DNA from: an uncultured Selenomonadales bacterium
GTDB taxonomy: Bacteria > Bacillota > Negativicutes > Selenomonadales > Selenomonadaceae
Direction of reading: 5' to 3'
Assembly: GCA_937877655.1 (NCBI GenBank)
Contig: CALFJC010000153.1
Span: 1-16,357 of the forward strand
DNA: 16,357 nt
Shown here: positions 1-6,510 of the stretch, piece by piece
How the letters are laid out: every line of letters begins with the position of its first letter
Numbering within the stretch: the first letter of the stretch is position 1
The notes under the pieces: generated by a model
Database searches by the model: none
Told to the model about the DNA's origin: nothing
Seen by the model: only the letters and a program-made list of their open reading frames with translations
Position numbers and translations under genes: made by a program

Positions 1-75
1 GATTTAAATTTCACGGGGCGCGTAGGTTTGCAAAAGGGCATTTCGGCTTCGGCGGGCGTCAAGAAATCTTTTTGA
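1..75 (+). CDS. 3' end of a small secreted-protein gene (partial, cut by window start)
   Basis: The first 75 bases read as an open frame ending in TGA, and the 24 encoded residues (DLNFTGRV...VKKSF) match the C-terminus of the complete small gene at 100-309 except for one Gly/Asp change. It is therefore the tail of an upstream paralogue in a tandem array with a 234-bp period. Its start lies outside the window, so I cannot say whether it is another mini-gene or the end of a longer ancestral gene. No function is recognised. Confidence 0.55.
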   Translation, partial: DLNFTGRVGLQKGISASAGVKKSF

Positions 76-99
76 GTTTTTCGGAACGAGGGAGCCTTC

Positions 100-309
100 A
101 TGAAAATTTTTCTCTCGATTCTTTTAATCAGCATGAACTTTTGCACGATTGCTTCCGCCGGGATTAAAGAGACAACGGGAATTTTGGAGCTCGGCTGGCA
201 AATCAAAGCCGCCAAATCTAATCCTTGGGCATTGGATTTAAATTTCACGGGGCGCGTAGGTTTGCAAAAGGGCATTTCGGCTTCGGCGGACGTCAAGAAA
301 TCTTTTTGA
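100..309 (+). CDS. Small secreted protein, chimeric product of tandem duplication
   Basis: This gene encodes 69 residues. The N-terminus is a signal peptide with a hydrophobic core (FLSILLISM) and a likely cleavage at ASA-G near residue 20. It is almost the same as the signal peptide of the CsgG-like protein at 334. The mature part of about 49 residues has a short amphipathic stretch and ends in ISASADVKKSF; no cysteine and no known domain is seen. GAGGGAG lies seven bases before the ATG. The next gene starts 24 bases after the stop, with an identical spacer. It could be a functional exported peptide or a by-product of the duplication; the intact signal peptide and ribosome binding site are the only arguments for expression. 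No function is assigned. Confidence 0.5.
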   Translation: MKIFLSILLISMNFCTIASAGIKETTGILELGWQIKAAKSNPWALDLNFTGRVGLQKGISASADVKKSF

Positions 310-333
310 GTTTTTCGGAACGAGGGAGTCTCC

Positions 334-963
334 ATGAAAATTTTTCTCTTGATTCTTTTAGTAAGCATGAACTTTTGCACGGTTGCTTCCGCCGGGATAG
401 TGGAGACTGCAAAAATTGCGATAATGGATTTGGGAACTCACGAAGGCGCGGTGCCTTTCGATATAAATATTTTCAATGCGGGCAAGGCGTCGAGCGAATA
501 TTTGATTCAGAGACTTTTTGAAGTCGGGAAGTTCAATATCATGGACAGAACTTTGGTTGAAGACAAAATCCGAGCCGCAAATTTGAACACGACGGGCTTA
601 ATCGATCCCGACACAGCAAAAAAAATCGGCGAGATTCTCGGCGCGGAATATCTTGTTTACGGCAATGTCAACGACGTGACTTTAAGCGAAACCGGCGCGA
701 GTACGGCGGGCGTCGGCTTGGATATTTCCAAAATCACTGTCAAGGCACATTTGATTGTTCGCGTTATGGAAGTCAAGACGGGAAAAATAATTTCGGCGGC
801 AAAGGGCGAAGGAAAATCTCGCGGCTCTTTCGTGAGAATAAAAGGTACTCCCGTTGCCGTGCTTGAAATCGGCAGGACGAAAGTCACACAAGACAGCGTT
901 CATAACGCCCTGCAACAGGCGGCATTTCAAACGGTCGACATTTTAATTAAAAGATTGTATTAA
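334..963 (+). CDS. CsgG-family secreted protein (FlgO/CsgG-like)
   Basis: The product has 209 residues: a signal peptide (cleavage near ASA-G at residue 20), then a domain of the CsgG/TolB-N type. Recognisable CsgG-family features are the opening strand KIAIMDLGTH, the helix SEYLIQRLFEVGKFNIMDR, the segment GLIDPDTAKKIGEILGAEYLVYGNV, and a later strand LIVRVMEVKTGKIISAAKGEG. Family members form or decorate outer-membrane channels or rings, for example CsgG in curli export and FlgO in Vibrio flagella. There is no lipobox: the only early cysteine (MNFC) has the wrong context, so this is not a lipoprotein like true CsgG. It is shorter than E. coli CsgG (about 277 aa) and probably lacks the full barrel-forming part. 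An envelope role is inferred; the exact partner is unknown. Confidence 0.75.
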   Translation: MKIFLLILLVSMNFCTVASAGIVETAKIAIMDLGTHEGAVPFDINIFNAGKASSEYLIQRLFEVGKFNIMDRTLVEDKIRAANLNTTGLIDPDTAKKIGEILGAEYLVYGNVNDVTLSETGASTAGVGLDISKITVKAHLIVRVMEVKTGKIISAAKGEGKSRGSFVRIKGTPVAVLEIGRTKVTQDSVHNALQQAAFQTVDILIKRLY

Positions 964-989
964 AATTCGGTTAAGCTTTACAAACAGCG

Positions 990-1021
990 TTGACATCAAA
1001 TTGAACCTTAATTAGTATAAA
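990..1021 (+). promoter_or_regulatory. Putative sigma-70 promoter for the LPP20/FlgT/CsgG operon
   Basis: A perfect -35 box TTGACA (990-995) is followed after 17 bases by TAGTAT (1013-1018), or after 20 bases by TATAAA (1016-1021). It sits in the 151-bp gap after the first CsgG-like gene and would give a leader of about 85-90 nt before the ATG at 1115. Confidence 0.55.
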
Positions 1022-1041
1022 ATTGTTAAGGGATTATCGGG

Positions 1042-1084
1042 AAGGAGGCAACGCGACAAGTCAACGGATTGACGAAGTTTTTTT
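1042..1084 (+). promoter_or_regulatory. 5' leader with orphan Shine-Dalgarno and small hairpin plus U-run
   Basis: The leader between the promoter and the LPP20-like gene contains AAGGAGG (1042-1048) with no start codon at usable distance. A short inverted repeat GTCAA-CGGA-TTGAC (1060-1073) follows, then seven T (1078-1084). The hairpin is only five pairs, so termination here would be weak. It could be an attenuator or a protein or sRNA binding site. I recognise no known riboswitch class. Confidence 0.25.
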
Positions 1085-1114
1085 GAGTTAATAAACTTAA
1101 AAGGAGTGTTTAAC

Positions 1115-1957
1115 ATGGAGATCACAAAAAAATTGGCGATATTTCTCACGGCGATGCTCGTAACTTTAATTGCGGCGACGGCTTTTGCGGAGCAGGGCAC
1201 GGTTGACTGGAATAAAGGCGTTATTCGCGTGACGGGCATAGGCGCAGGGAAACCTGCTTACTTCAAAAAGCATCCCGGCGTTTATCGAGCTCAAGCAAAA
1301 CGTGCGGCGATGATGGATGCCCAACGCAATTTGGCGGAAACCGTTAAGGGTGTCCGCGTCACTTCCGATTCAACTATGGAAGATTTGATTTTGACAAGCG
1401 ATGTCGTTCGCACAAGAGTTGACGCAATTATTAAGGGCATGAGTGAAGTCGGCTCGCAATATTACGAAGACGGAACTTATGAAGTTGTTTTGGAGATGCC
1501 GCTCTTCGGTACAAAAGATGCTCTTTCCGAAGCCGCATTTTTGCCTTTTAAAGACGAACCGAAAATGCCTTTGCCGCAACCTGTCGACGTGACGATAATT
1601 AATCAGCCGACTGTCATTAACAACAATTACACGGGCTTGATTGTTGATTGTTCCGGAATGGATGTTAATTGCGTCATGAGCCCCGTTATCAAAAATGCGA
1701 ACGGGCAAGCGATTTACGGACATCAAAATCTTGACTACGATAAAATTATTGTAAACGGCATGGCGAGTTATGCCGAAGCGGTGAACGATCAAATCAGCCT
1801 CAATCGCGCAGGCAACAATCCTTTAATCGTCAAGGCAGTCAGACTTTCCGATCTCAATGCCAATCCCGTTGTTTCGGTTGCCGACGCAGATAAAATTCTT
1901 GCGGCGAATCAGCATGACGGATTTTTGAACAACTGCGCGGTTGTTTTCGTGAAATAA
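1115..1957 (+). CDS. LPP20-like secreted envelope protein
   Basis: The start is set at ATG 1115 because AAGGAG (1101-1106) lies eight bases upstream; an in-frame GTG at 1106 overlaps that site. The 280-residue product has a signal peptide ending AFA-EQ near residue 23. An LPP20-type domain follows, seen in GVIRVTGIGAG, the helix YRAQAKRAAMMDAQRNLAE, and the segments TMEDLILTSDVVRTRVDAIIKG and YYEDGTYEVVLEMPLFG. This is the fold of Helicobacter LPP20 and Vibrio FlgP. The C-terminal half (about residues 150-280) is rich in Asn and Val (TIINQPTVINNNYTG) and is not recognised. There is no lipobox, so the protein is probably periplasmic or surface-attached without a lipid anchor. It is first in a likely transcription unit with the FlgT-like and second CsgG-like genes. 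Confidence 0.75.
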   Translation: MEITKKLAIFLTAMLVTLIAATAFAEQGTVDWNKGVIRVTGIGAGKPAYFKKHPGVYRAQAKRAAMMDAQRNLAETVKGVRVTSDSTMEDLILTSDVVRTRVDAIIKGMSEVGSQYYEDGTYEVVLEMPLFGTKDALSEAAFLPFKDEPKMPLPQPVDVTIINQPTVINNNYTGLIVDCSGMDVNCVMSPVIKNANGQAIYGHQNLDYDKIIVNGMASYAEAVNDQISLNRAGNNPLIVKAVRLSDLNANPVVSVADADKILAANQHDGFLNNCAVVFVK

Positions 1958-1984
1958 TTTTTTGGCGTATTAAAAATGTTAAGG

Positions 1985-2025
1985 CGGACGCACATGAAAA
2001 TTTCGGAGTGCGTCCGTTTGATTTT
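1985..2025 (+). terminator. Hairpin between LPP20-like and FlgT-like genes (possible leaky terminator)
   Basis: A perfect 9-bp stem CGGACGCAC (1985-1993) / GTGCGTCCG (2008-2016) with a 14-base loop is followed by TTTGATTTT. The interrupted U-tract suggests partial termination or an mRNA-stability element rather than a full stop. The next gene begins only 24 bases after the stem, with no visible promoter between. Confidence 0.5.
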
Positions 2026-2039
2026 CGGGAGGGATTATC

Positions 2040-3101
2040 TTGGAATGGAAAAAATTTTTTGCAACGATTGCCGCTGTTCTTTTTATAAATTTTTCGGCGT
2101 CCGCGCAGATTGTCACGGTTCAAGGGAGCGGCGTTACGGAAAGTGCCGCCGTTAAAGACGCGAAAAGAGCCGCCGTTGAAAAAGTTATCGGCGCGAGAAT
2201 TCAAAGTGAATCTCTGATGATTGATTCGGAATTAATTTTTGATGCGATAAATTCACGGACGGCGGGTTATGTGACGAGTTGCGAGGTTATCAAAAAAAAT
2301 TTAAGCGGCGGGCTTGTCGAGATAACTGCGCGGGTTGATGTTTCCGACGAGCCCGGCTCCGCGCTTATGAAAGACGTTGAACTTGTCATGTCGTTAAATG
2401 ATCCGCGTCTCGTTGTGGATATGGAACATTACGGCGACGACGGCGGAATAACTTTTAAAAAATATTCGGCAGTGTGCGCGGCGGCAATTCGCGAGGAATT
2501 AATTAAGCGCGGCTTTACTCACGTCGTCGATAATCGCGGCGAAGTCGATTATATGATTATCGGGCGATTGTCGGTCGGCAAGGCGCAGGAAATTAAAATC
2601 CCAAGCTGGAGAAATATCGGCGGCGAGGATTTTACTCCGCTTGAAACGGGTTTAAGTCGTTCGGTTTCAACTTTGGATTGCAAAATAAAAAAAGTCGACA
2701 CAGATGAAGTTATCGGCGAATTTCGTGCGACGGGCGACGGTTTGGACGCTTCGGGCAATGAAGTTTCTTCTCAAGCCGTAAATTTAATGGCGGCGGAGGC
2801 GGCGCAACAAGTCAGAGGAATTTTAAATCGCGAGGCGTCAAAAATTTTTTCGAGCGTCAAGATTTTTGCGAAGGCTGAAGACGGTGAAAAAATTCTTATG
2901 CTTGAAGAAATTCTTCATCAAACACAGGGCGTCAACGGTGTTCATGTTCGCAGTTTCAAAGGCGAGCAATGCATTATCGATGTCGATACCGATTTGACTC
3001 CGCAAAATCTTTATCGCGCTTTGACACATGCCGCAGGAGATTTTTTGTCCTTGCAAATGACGGGCTTTTCAAGCATAACTTTGGAAATTTCTTTGAGGTG
3101 A
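2040..3101 (+). CDS. FlgT-like secreted protein (flagellar assembly T N-terminal domain type)
   Basis: Translation most likely starts at TTG 2040, preceded by GGGAGGGA (2027-2034); only this frame gives the full signal peptide (cleavage ASA-Q near residue 22). The 353-residue product begins with an LPP20/FlgT-N-like domain (VTVQGSGVTESAAVKDAKRA, then IGARIQSES and ITARVDVSD, roughly residues 24-105). A TolB-N-like middle domain follows (RLVVDMEHYG, IREELIKRGF, DYMIIGRLSVG, about 120-280), and the C-terminal unit of about 70 residues ends in GFSSITLEISLR. This order resembles Vibrio FlgT, a periplasmic H-ring protein. No flagellar genes are seen nearby, so a flagellar role is not shown. The last 36 codons are duplicated downstream, at 3149-3411. 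Confidence 0.7.
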   Translation: MEWKKFFATIAAVLFINFSASAQIVTVQGSGVTESAAVKDAKRAAVEKVIGARIQSESLMIDSELIFDAINSRTAGYVTSCEVIKKNLSGGLVEITARVDVSDEPGSALMKDVELVMSLNDPRLVVDMEHYGDDGGITFKKYSAVCAAAIREELIKRGFTHVVDNRGEVDYMIIGRLSVGKAQEIKIPSWRNIGGEDFTPLETGLSRSVSTLDCKIKKVDTDEVIGEFRATGDGLDASGNEVSSQAVNLMAAEAAQQVRGILNREASKIFSSVKIFAKAEDGEKILMLEEILHQTQGVNGVHVRSFKGEQCIIDVDTDLTPQNLYRALTHAAGDFLSLQMTGFSSITLEISLR

Positions 3102-3415
3102 CGACATGAAAATTTTTCCGCGACAATTTTTTTATCAAACGCGGGGCATTGACTCATCGAAATCTTTATCGCGCCTTGACGCAAGCCGCAGGAGATTTTT
3201 TGTCCTTGCAAATAACGGACTTTTCAAGCATAATTTTAGGGTGTGTTGGTAAATTCAAAATTATGATGTGACGAGGAATTTTTTCGCATGACGAGGCGTA
3301 AGCGCGACGGCGTAGTTCGCTACGTCTAGCGCGCAACAACTTTCGTCAAGCGGAAAAAGAACCGTCACTTGTAAAATTTACCAACAGCCCTTAGAAATTT
3401 CTTTGAGGTGACGAC
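2994..3415 (+). repeat. 155-bp duplication of the FlgT-like gene's 3' end, second copy decayed and split
   Basis: The segment from TTGACTC (2994) through the stop codon, spacer and next ATG (3106) recurs from 3149, 155 bp downstream. The second copy is out of frame and diverged. It is interrupted after 3238 by a 152-bp palindromic element, and resumes at 3394 with GAAATTTCTTTGAGG, the stop and the ATG of the second CsgG-like gene (3416). The first copy of that ATG (3106) opens a 48-codon frame running into the element; this is a decayed 5' end and I do not call it a gene. This accounts for the whole 314-bp gap between the flanking genes. Confidence 0.85.
3239..3390 (+). mobile_element. 152-bp palindromic MITE-like element with terminal inverted repeats
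   Basis: The left end GGGTGTGTTGGTAAATT and right end AATTTACCAACAGCCC are near-perfect inverted repeats. The pairing continues inward through GTGACG...TGACGA / TCGTCA...CGTCAC to a central CGTAG-TTCG-CTACG (3311-3324), so almost the whole element folds into one imperfect hairpin of about 75 bp per arm. TTA flanks both ends (3236-3238 and 3391-3393), as expected of a 3-bp target duplication. The uninterrupted sister copy of the target at 3073-3100 shows the insertion cleanly. There is no transposase gene. End sequence and TNA-type target recall IS5-family elements, but that family placement is tentative. In the mRNA the hairpin could act as an RNase site or weak terminator before the second CsgG-like gene. 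Confidence 0.8.
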
Positions 3416-4201
3416 ATGAAAAATTTTTTTGCTATAATAGCTTTACTGCTGATTTTTTCCGCGCAGGTTGAGGCGGCTCTTGACATAAAAAATCATCCGC
3501 GAATTGCCGTTGCCGAATTTTCCAACAAGGCGATAACGAGCGAAGGTTTTCGCGACCAAGATTATTCAAGCGCAACCGAGTACGCAATTTATCAACTTTC
3601 GGCAAGCGATTTTTTTGATTTAATCGACTATGAACAAATGGTAACCGTTGCCCGCCTGCACAGCATAAACCGTTCGGGACTTTTTGATCCTTCGACGGTT
3701 CCGCAACTCGGAAAATTTCTTGCCGCAAAATATATTTTGGTCGGCTCGCTTACGGGCATGACGATTAAGGAGAGCGGTTTAAGTGTCGGGGCGGCGGGAG
3801 CCAAAGCCGGCGGCTCAAAGTACACGGTTACCGCCAATGTTACCGTTCGATTTGTCGACGTTGAAACTTTAAAAATTATGGGCGTCGGAATGGGCACGGG
3901 AACTTCTTCTTCGACGCGAGCCGAAATTTCTTTCAAACCTTTTCGTAACGTCGAGAATTGGGTTGTTCCGCGTCAAACAAATATAATAATCGGCAACGGC
4001 AACACAATTAACAACGGCACCATTTCCACAGACGACAAAAGTTTTGGCGAATATTTTATCAAAATCGGCGCGAAAGAAGTTTCAATGGTGCAGGCGCGCA
4101 ATGCTCTCAGCAAAGCTGTTCGCGATGCAATTTACGGCAACACCGGGATTTTGACTGCTCTCAACGGCGGCAAGAAACTCAAAATCAAAACGGGTTTTTA
4201 A
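3416..4201 (+). CDS. CsgG-family secreted protein, second paralogue
   Basis: The product has 261 residues: signal peptide (VEA-AL near residue 21), then a CsgG-like domain. Supporting segments are RIAVAEFSNKA, the helix YAIYQLSASDFFDLIDYEQM, GLFDPSTVPQLGKFLAAKYILVG, and VTVRFVDVETLKIMGVGMGTG. Residues 175-210 are an Asn/Gly/Thr-rich insert (NIIIGNGNTINNGTIS) absent from the first paralogue. The sequence is closer in length to E. coli CsgG but has no lipidated cysteine. GAGGTG (3405-3410) precedes the ATG. The start region and ribosome binding site came from the duplicated tail of the upstream gene. A secreted ring- or pore-related role with the neighbouring LPP20/FlgT-like proteins is inferred. 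Confidence 0.75.
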   Translation: MKNFFAIIALLLIFSAQVEAALDIKNHPRIAVAEFSNKAITSEGFRDQDYSSATEYAIYQLSASDFFDLIDYEQMVTVARLHSINRSGLFDPSTVPQLGKFLAAKYILVGSLTGMTIKESGLSVGAAGAKAGGSKYTVTANVTVRFVDVETLKIMGVGMGTGTSSSTRAEISFKPFRNVENWVVPRQTNIIIGNGNTINNGTISTDDKSFGEYFIKIGAKEVSMVQARNALSKAVRDAIYGNTGILTALNGGKKLKIKTGF

Positions 4202-4309
4202 TGCGCGAATCGGTCGAAGTAAATTTAGATAAACTTTGCAGGAAGTTTTAATGCCGCGTCGAAAGTAGTTGCAAAATGTAGAGCGATAAATTTAAAAGGA
4301 AGAATGATT

Positions 4310-5995
4310 ATGAGTACAAATTTATTTCTCCAAGTCGGCGAGGATTCTCCGTTAAGCCGAATCAAAACTTACTTTGACGCCCTGCAAAATTCTGCTGACG
4401 AATATTTTTTCGTCAAAGACTTGAGTGCGGCGCAAACATTGCTGTCGAAAAATTTTTTGCGCGACTTCAATTTCCCTGAAGAAACTGTCGAAGATTTTAC
4501 CGCGCTTATTATGCCCTTTATCTGGCACGACGATCGCGAAATTTTTGAATCGGCAATGAATGAAATTGATTCGGTAAATCCCGGCGACGAGGTTTCTTGT
4601 GAGTTCCGAATGTTAAACAGTCTCGGCGAATACGGTTGGGTTAATCTGCGCATGACGGCGGGCACGGATGAATTCGGGCAGCCCGAACTTGTCGCGGGCG
4701 TTATTGCCCGAATGGATTTGAAACAAAAAGCAGATCCGATAACGGGGCTCCTCAATCGCAATGCTTTTCAAGCGGCTTTGATGAAAGAATTGAACAGTTC
4801 GCCCGACGTTCGCGGCGCGGTTGTTTTTATCGGGCTCGACAATTTCCAACTTGTCAATGAAACTTACGGACATGAATTCGGCGACAATGCTTTGAAACAG
4901 CTTGCGCAGGACATCACAAATATTTTGCCGCCCGATATTCGCCTTTACAAGCTTGATAATGACATGTTCGCGTTTTTTGTCGAAGATGTTTATCCCGAAG
5001 AACTTGAAATTATTTTCTCCAGCGTTCAGCTCTGTATGCGCGAAATTCGCAACGTCGAAGATACAATTTTCTGTACGGCGTCCGCCGGCGCGACTTTTTA
5101 TCCCAATGATGCTTACGACGTGACAACTTTGATGCGTTACGCCGAAGTTGCGCTTGAATTCGCCAGAGAAAAAGGGCGCGACCAAATCGCCTTCTTCGAT
5201 AACGGCTACTATGATCGTTGGCGTTATGATATTGGCATGCAAAATCTTATGCAGAATTCCATTGCTCGCGGTTGCGAAGACTTTTTCCTTTGCTATCAGC
5301 CGCAAGTCGACGCCAAAACGCAAAAACTTCTCGGCGCGGAAGCTCTTCTTCGCTGGTACGACAGAGATGGAACCGTTGTTGCTCCCATGCAATTTATTCC
5401 CATGCTTGAAAGATCTCGCATGATTATTCCCGTCGGGCATTGGATTATTGAAAACGCCGTTAAGACTGCCAAGCAATGGCAAAAGTTCATGCCGAGATTT
5501 GAAGTCAGCGTAAATATTTCTCTTTACCAACTTGAAGAACATATGCTTTATGATTTCGTCAAGGATTGTCTTGAACGTCATCAGATTGATCCGACTACGA
5601 TTGTTTTCGAGTTGACGGAGAGCAATAAGGTTTACGATTGGGATTTTGTCAACAAACAATTCAACGCCTTCCATGAACTCGGAATAAAAATTGCGATGGA
5701 CGATTACGGCATGGGTTATGCCAACCTTGCCTTCCTTAAAAATTTCCGTTGCAACCAGATTAAAATTGATCGTTTCTTTGTCGAAAATCTTGTGAACAGC
5801 GAGTATGATCGCCAGATGATCAAACATGTTATCATGATGTGTCACGCCGTCGGAATGGAAGTTGTGGTTGAGGGCGTCGAGGACGAGGCGACTTACATTT
5901 ATCTGCGCGACGAGTGCAACGCCGATGTTATTCAAGGTTTTTATTTCGGCTATCCCGAAACCGAAGACGTTTTTGTTAAGCGTTTCAATAAGTAA
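4310..5995 (+). CDS. PAS / degenerate GGDEF / EAL protein, predicted c-di-GMP phosphodiesterase
   Basis: ATG 4310 is preferred over ATG 4304 because AAAGGAAG (4295-4302) then lies seven bases upstream. The 561-residue protein has no membrane segment. Residues 20-140 look like a PAS/PAC sensor, 141-295 a GGDEF domain, 305-555 an EAL domain. The GGDEF domain is degenerate: the signature reads LDNDMF (215-220), and the first metal-binding Asp of the DxD strand is Gly175, so cyclase activity is not expected. The EAL domain keeps its catalytic set: EALLRW with E344, N402, E434, DD464-465, K485, E521 and Q542. It should hydrolyse c-di-GMP to pGpG in the cytoplasm, possibly tuned by GTP or a PAS ligand. 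It lies between secreted-protein genes on the same strand, with no terminator upstream. Confidence 0.9.
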   Translation: MSTNLFLQVGEDSPLSRIKTYFDALQNSADEYFFVKDLSAAQTLLSKNFLRDFNFPEETVEDFTALIMPFIWHDDREIFESAMNEIDSVNPGDEVSCEFRMLNSLGEYGWVNLRMTAGTDEFGQPELVAGVIARMDLKQKADPITGLLNRNAFQAALMKELNSSPDVRGAVVFIGLDNFQLVNETYGHEFGDNALKQLAQDITNILPPDIRLYKLDNDMFAFFVEDVYPEELEIIFSSVQLCMREIRNVEDTIFCTASAGATFYPNDAYDVTTLMRYAEVALEFAREKGRDQIAFFDNGYYDRWRYDIGMQNLMQNSIARGCEDFFLCYQPQVDAKTQKLLGAEALLRWYDRDGTVVAPMQFIPMLERSRMIIPVGHWIIENAVKTAKQWQKFMPRFEVSVNISLYQLEEHMLYDFVKDCLERHQIDPTTIVFELTESNKVYDWDFVNKQFNAFHELGIKIAMDDYGMGYANLAFLKNFRCNQIKIDRFFVENLVNSEYDRQMIKHVIMMCHAVGMEVVVEGVEDEATYIYLRDECNADVIQGFYFGYPETEDVFVKRFNK

Positions 5996-6010
5996 TGCGG
6001 GGGTTTCATT

Positions 6011-6451
6011 ATGAAATTTAAAAATTTGGCAGCACTTATTTGCGGCGCGATAATTTTTAGTTCTTCGTTGTGTTTTGCGGCGGTTGACGGCGAAAAAATT
6101 TCTCTCGGCGGAATTTCTCCCGGCATGAGCGAAACAGATTTAATCGCCGCCTTCGGGCAACCGAACTATCGCGACGGCGAAGACTGGACATATAAAACTT
6201 TCAAAGTCGAAGTCGAACGCGGCATTGTTACCGAAGTTTCGACGCGCATGAATTCGATAATTACTCCTGACGGCGTGAGAGTCGGGCAGGCGGCGGAAAT
6301 TTTAAATTCGACTTTCGGCAAGGCGGATAAAGTTGACAACGACAGAGACGGCGTTGAATATGAATATTACAGCACCGACGGCATGAAAAAAATTGAATTC
6401 AAAGTTGTCAACGGCATTATCGCAAAAATTTCTTGCAAGGTTAGGGATTGA
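6011..6451 (+). CDS. Small secreted protein with two BamE/SmpA-like repeats
   Basis: The product has 146 residues with a signal peptide (CFA-AV near residue 23). The mature part contains two similar halves. Each opens with a glycine-rich turn and an amphipathic helix (GISPGMSETDLIAAFGQP; GVRVGQAAEILNSTFGKA), then two or three beta strands ending in a short lysine-rich segment (VERGIVTEVS; VVNGIIAKIS). This pattern is seen in BamE/SmpA- and BLIP-like small secreted domains; the relation is by pattern only. The cysteine in SSSLC is not in a good lipobox. It starts 15 bases after the phosphodiesterase gene, so it is probably co-transcribed with it, and a terminator follows. Function unknown. Confidence 0.65.
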   Translation: MKFKNLAALICGAIIFSSSLCFAAVDGEKISLGGISPGMSETDLIAAFGQPNYRDGEDWTYKTFKVEVERGIVTEVSTRMNSIITPDGVRVGQAAEILNSTFGKADKVDNDRDGVEYEYYSTDGMKKIEFKVVNGIIAKISCKVRD

Positions 6452-6466
6452 GATAAAATTTTTCGG

Positions 6467-6491
6467 GGCGGTTTAACCGCCGATTTTTTTT
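6467..6491 (+). terminator. Intrinsic terminator after the envelope/c-di-GMP operon
   Basis: The stem GGCGG (6467-6471) / CCGCC (6477-6481) with loop TTTAA is followed by GA and eight T (6484-6491). It lies 15 bases after the small secreted-protein gene and only 19 bases before the permease ATG. Confidence 0.8.
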
Positions 6492-6510
6492 GCCATTACG
6501 AGACTTTAAC

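Larger units (their letters stand above)
1..397 (+). repeat. 234-bp tandem duplication (two units visible)
   Basis: Positions 1 to about 163 and 235 to about 397 are nearly identical and lie exactly 234 bp (78 codons) apart. Each unit holds the last 25 codons of a small gene, a shared spacer with the ribosome binding site GAGGGAG, and an ATG with the signal-peptide codons of the next gene. Similarity stops just after the signal peptide, where the two downstream genes become unrelated. This fits unequal crossing-over between neighbouring genes with similar 5' ends. Few differences between units suggest a recent event or ongoing homogenisation. Confidence 0.9.

Noticed and set aside
1022..1114. 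c-di-GMP (GEMM) riboswitch in the leader of the envelope operon
   Set aside because: It was tempting because of the nearby phosphodiesterase, but the conserved GEMM core and tetraloop/receptor features are not seen.
1370..1792. Minus-strand frame inside the LPP20-like gene
   Set aside because: Shadow of the coding strand, with no ribosome binding site or domain.
3106..3252. 48-codon frame starting at the copied ATG after the FlgT-like gene
   Set aside because: It is the decayed 5' end of a duplicated segment running into the palindromic element; it has no signal peptide or conserved residues.
3239..3390. CRISPR or complete insertion sequence in the gap between envelope genes
   Set aside because: There is only one palindromic unit, no spacer array and no transposase frame; a non-autonomous MITE-like element fits better.
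4613..5935. Long open frame (440 codons) on the minus strand opposite the c-di-GMP phosphodiesterase gene
   Set aside because: The plus-strand frame has full PAS, GGDEF and EAL signatures; the antisense translation shows no domain and is a by-product of codon usage.
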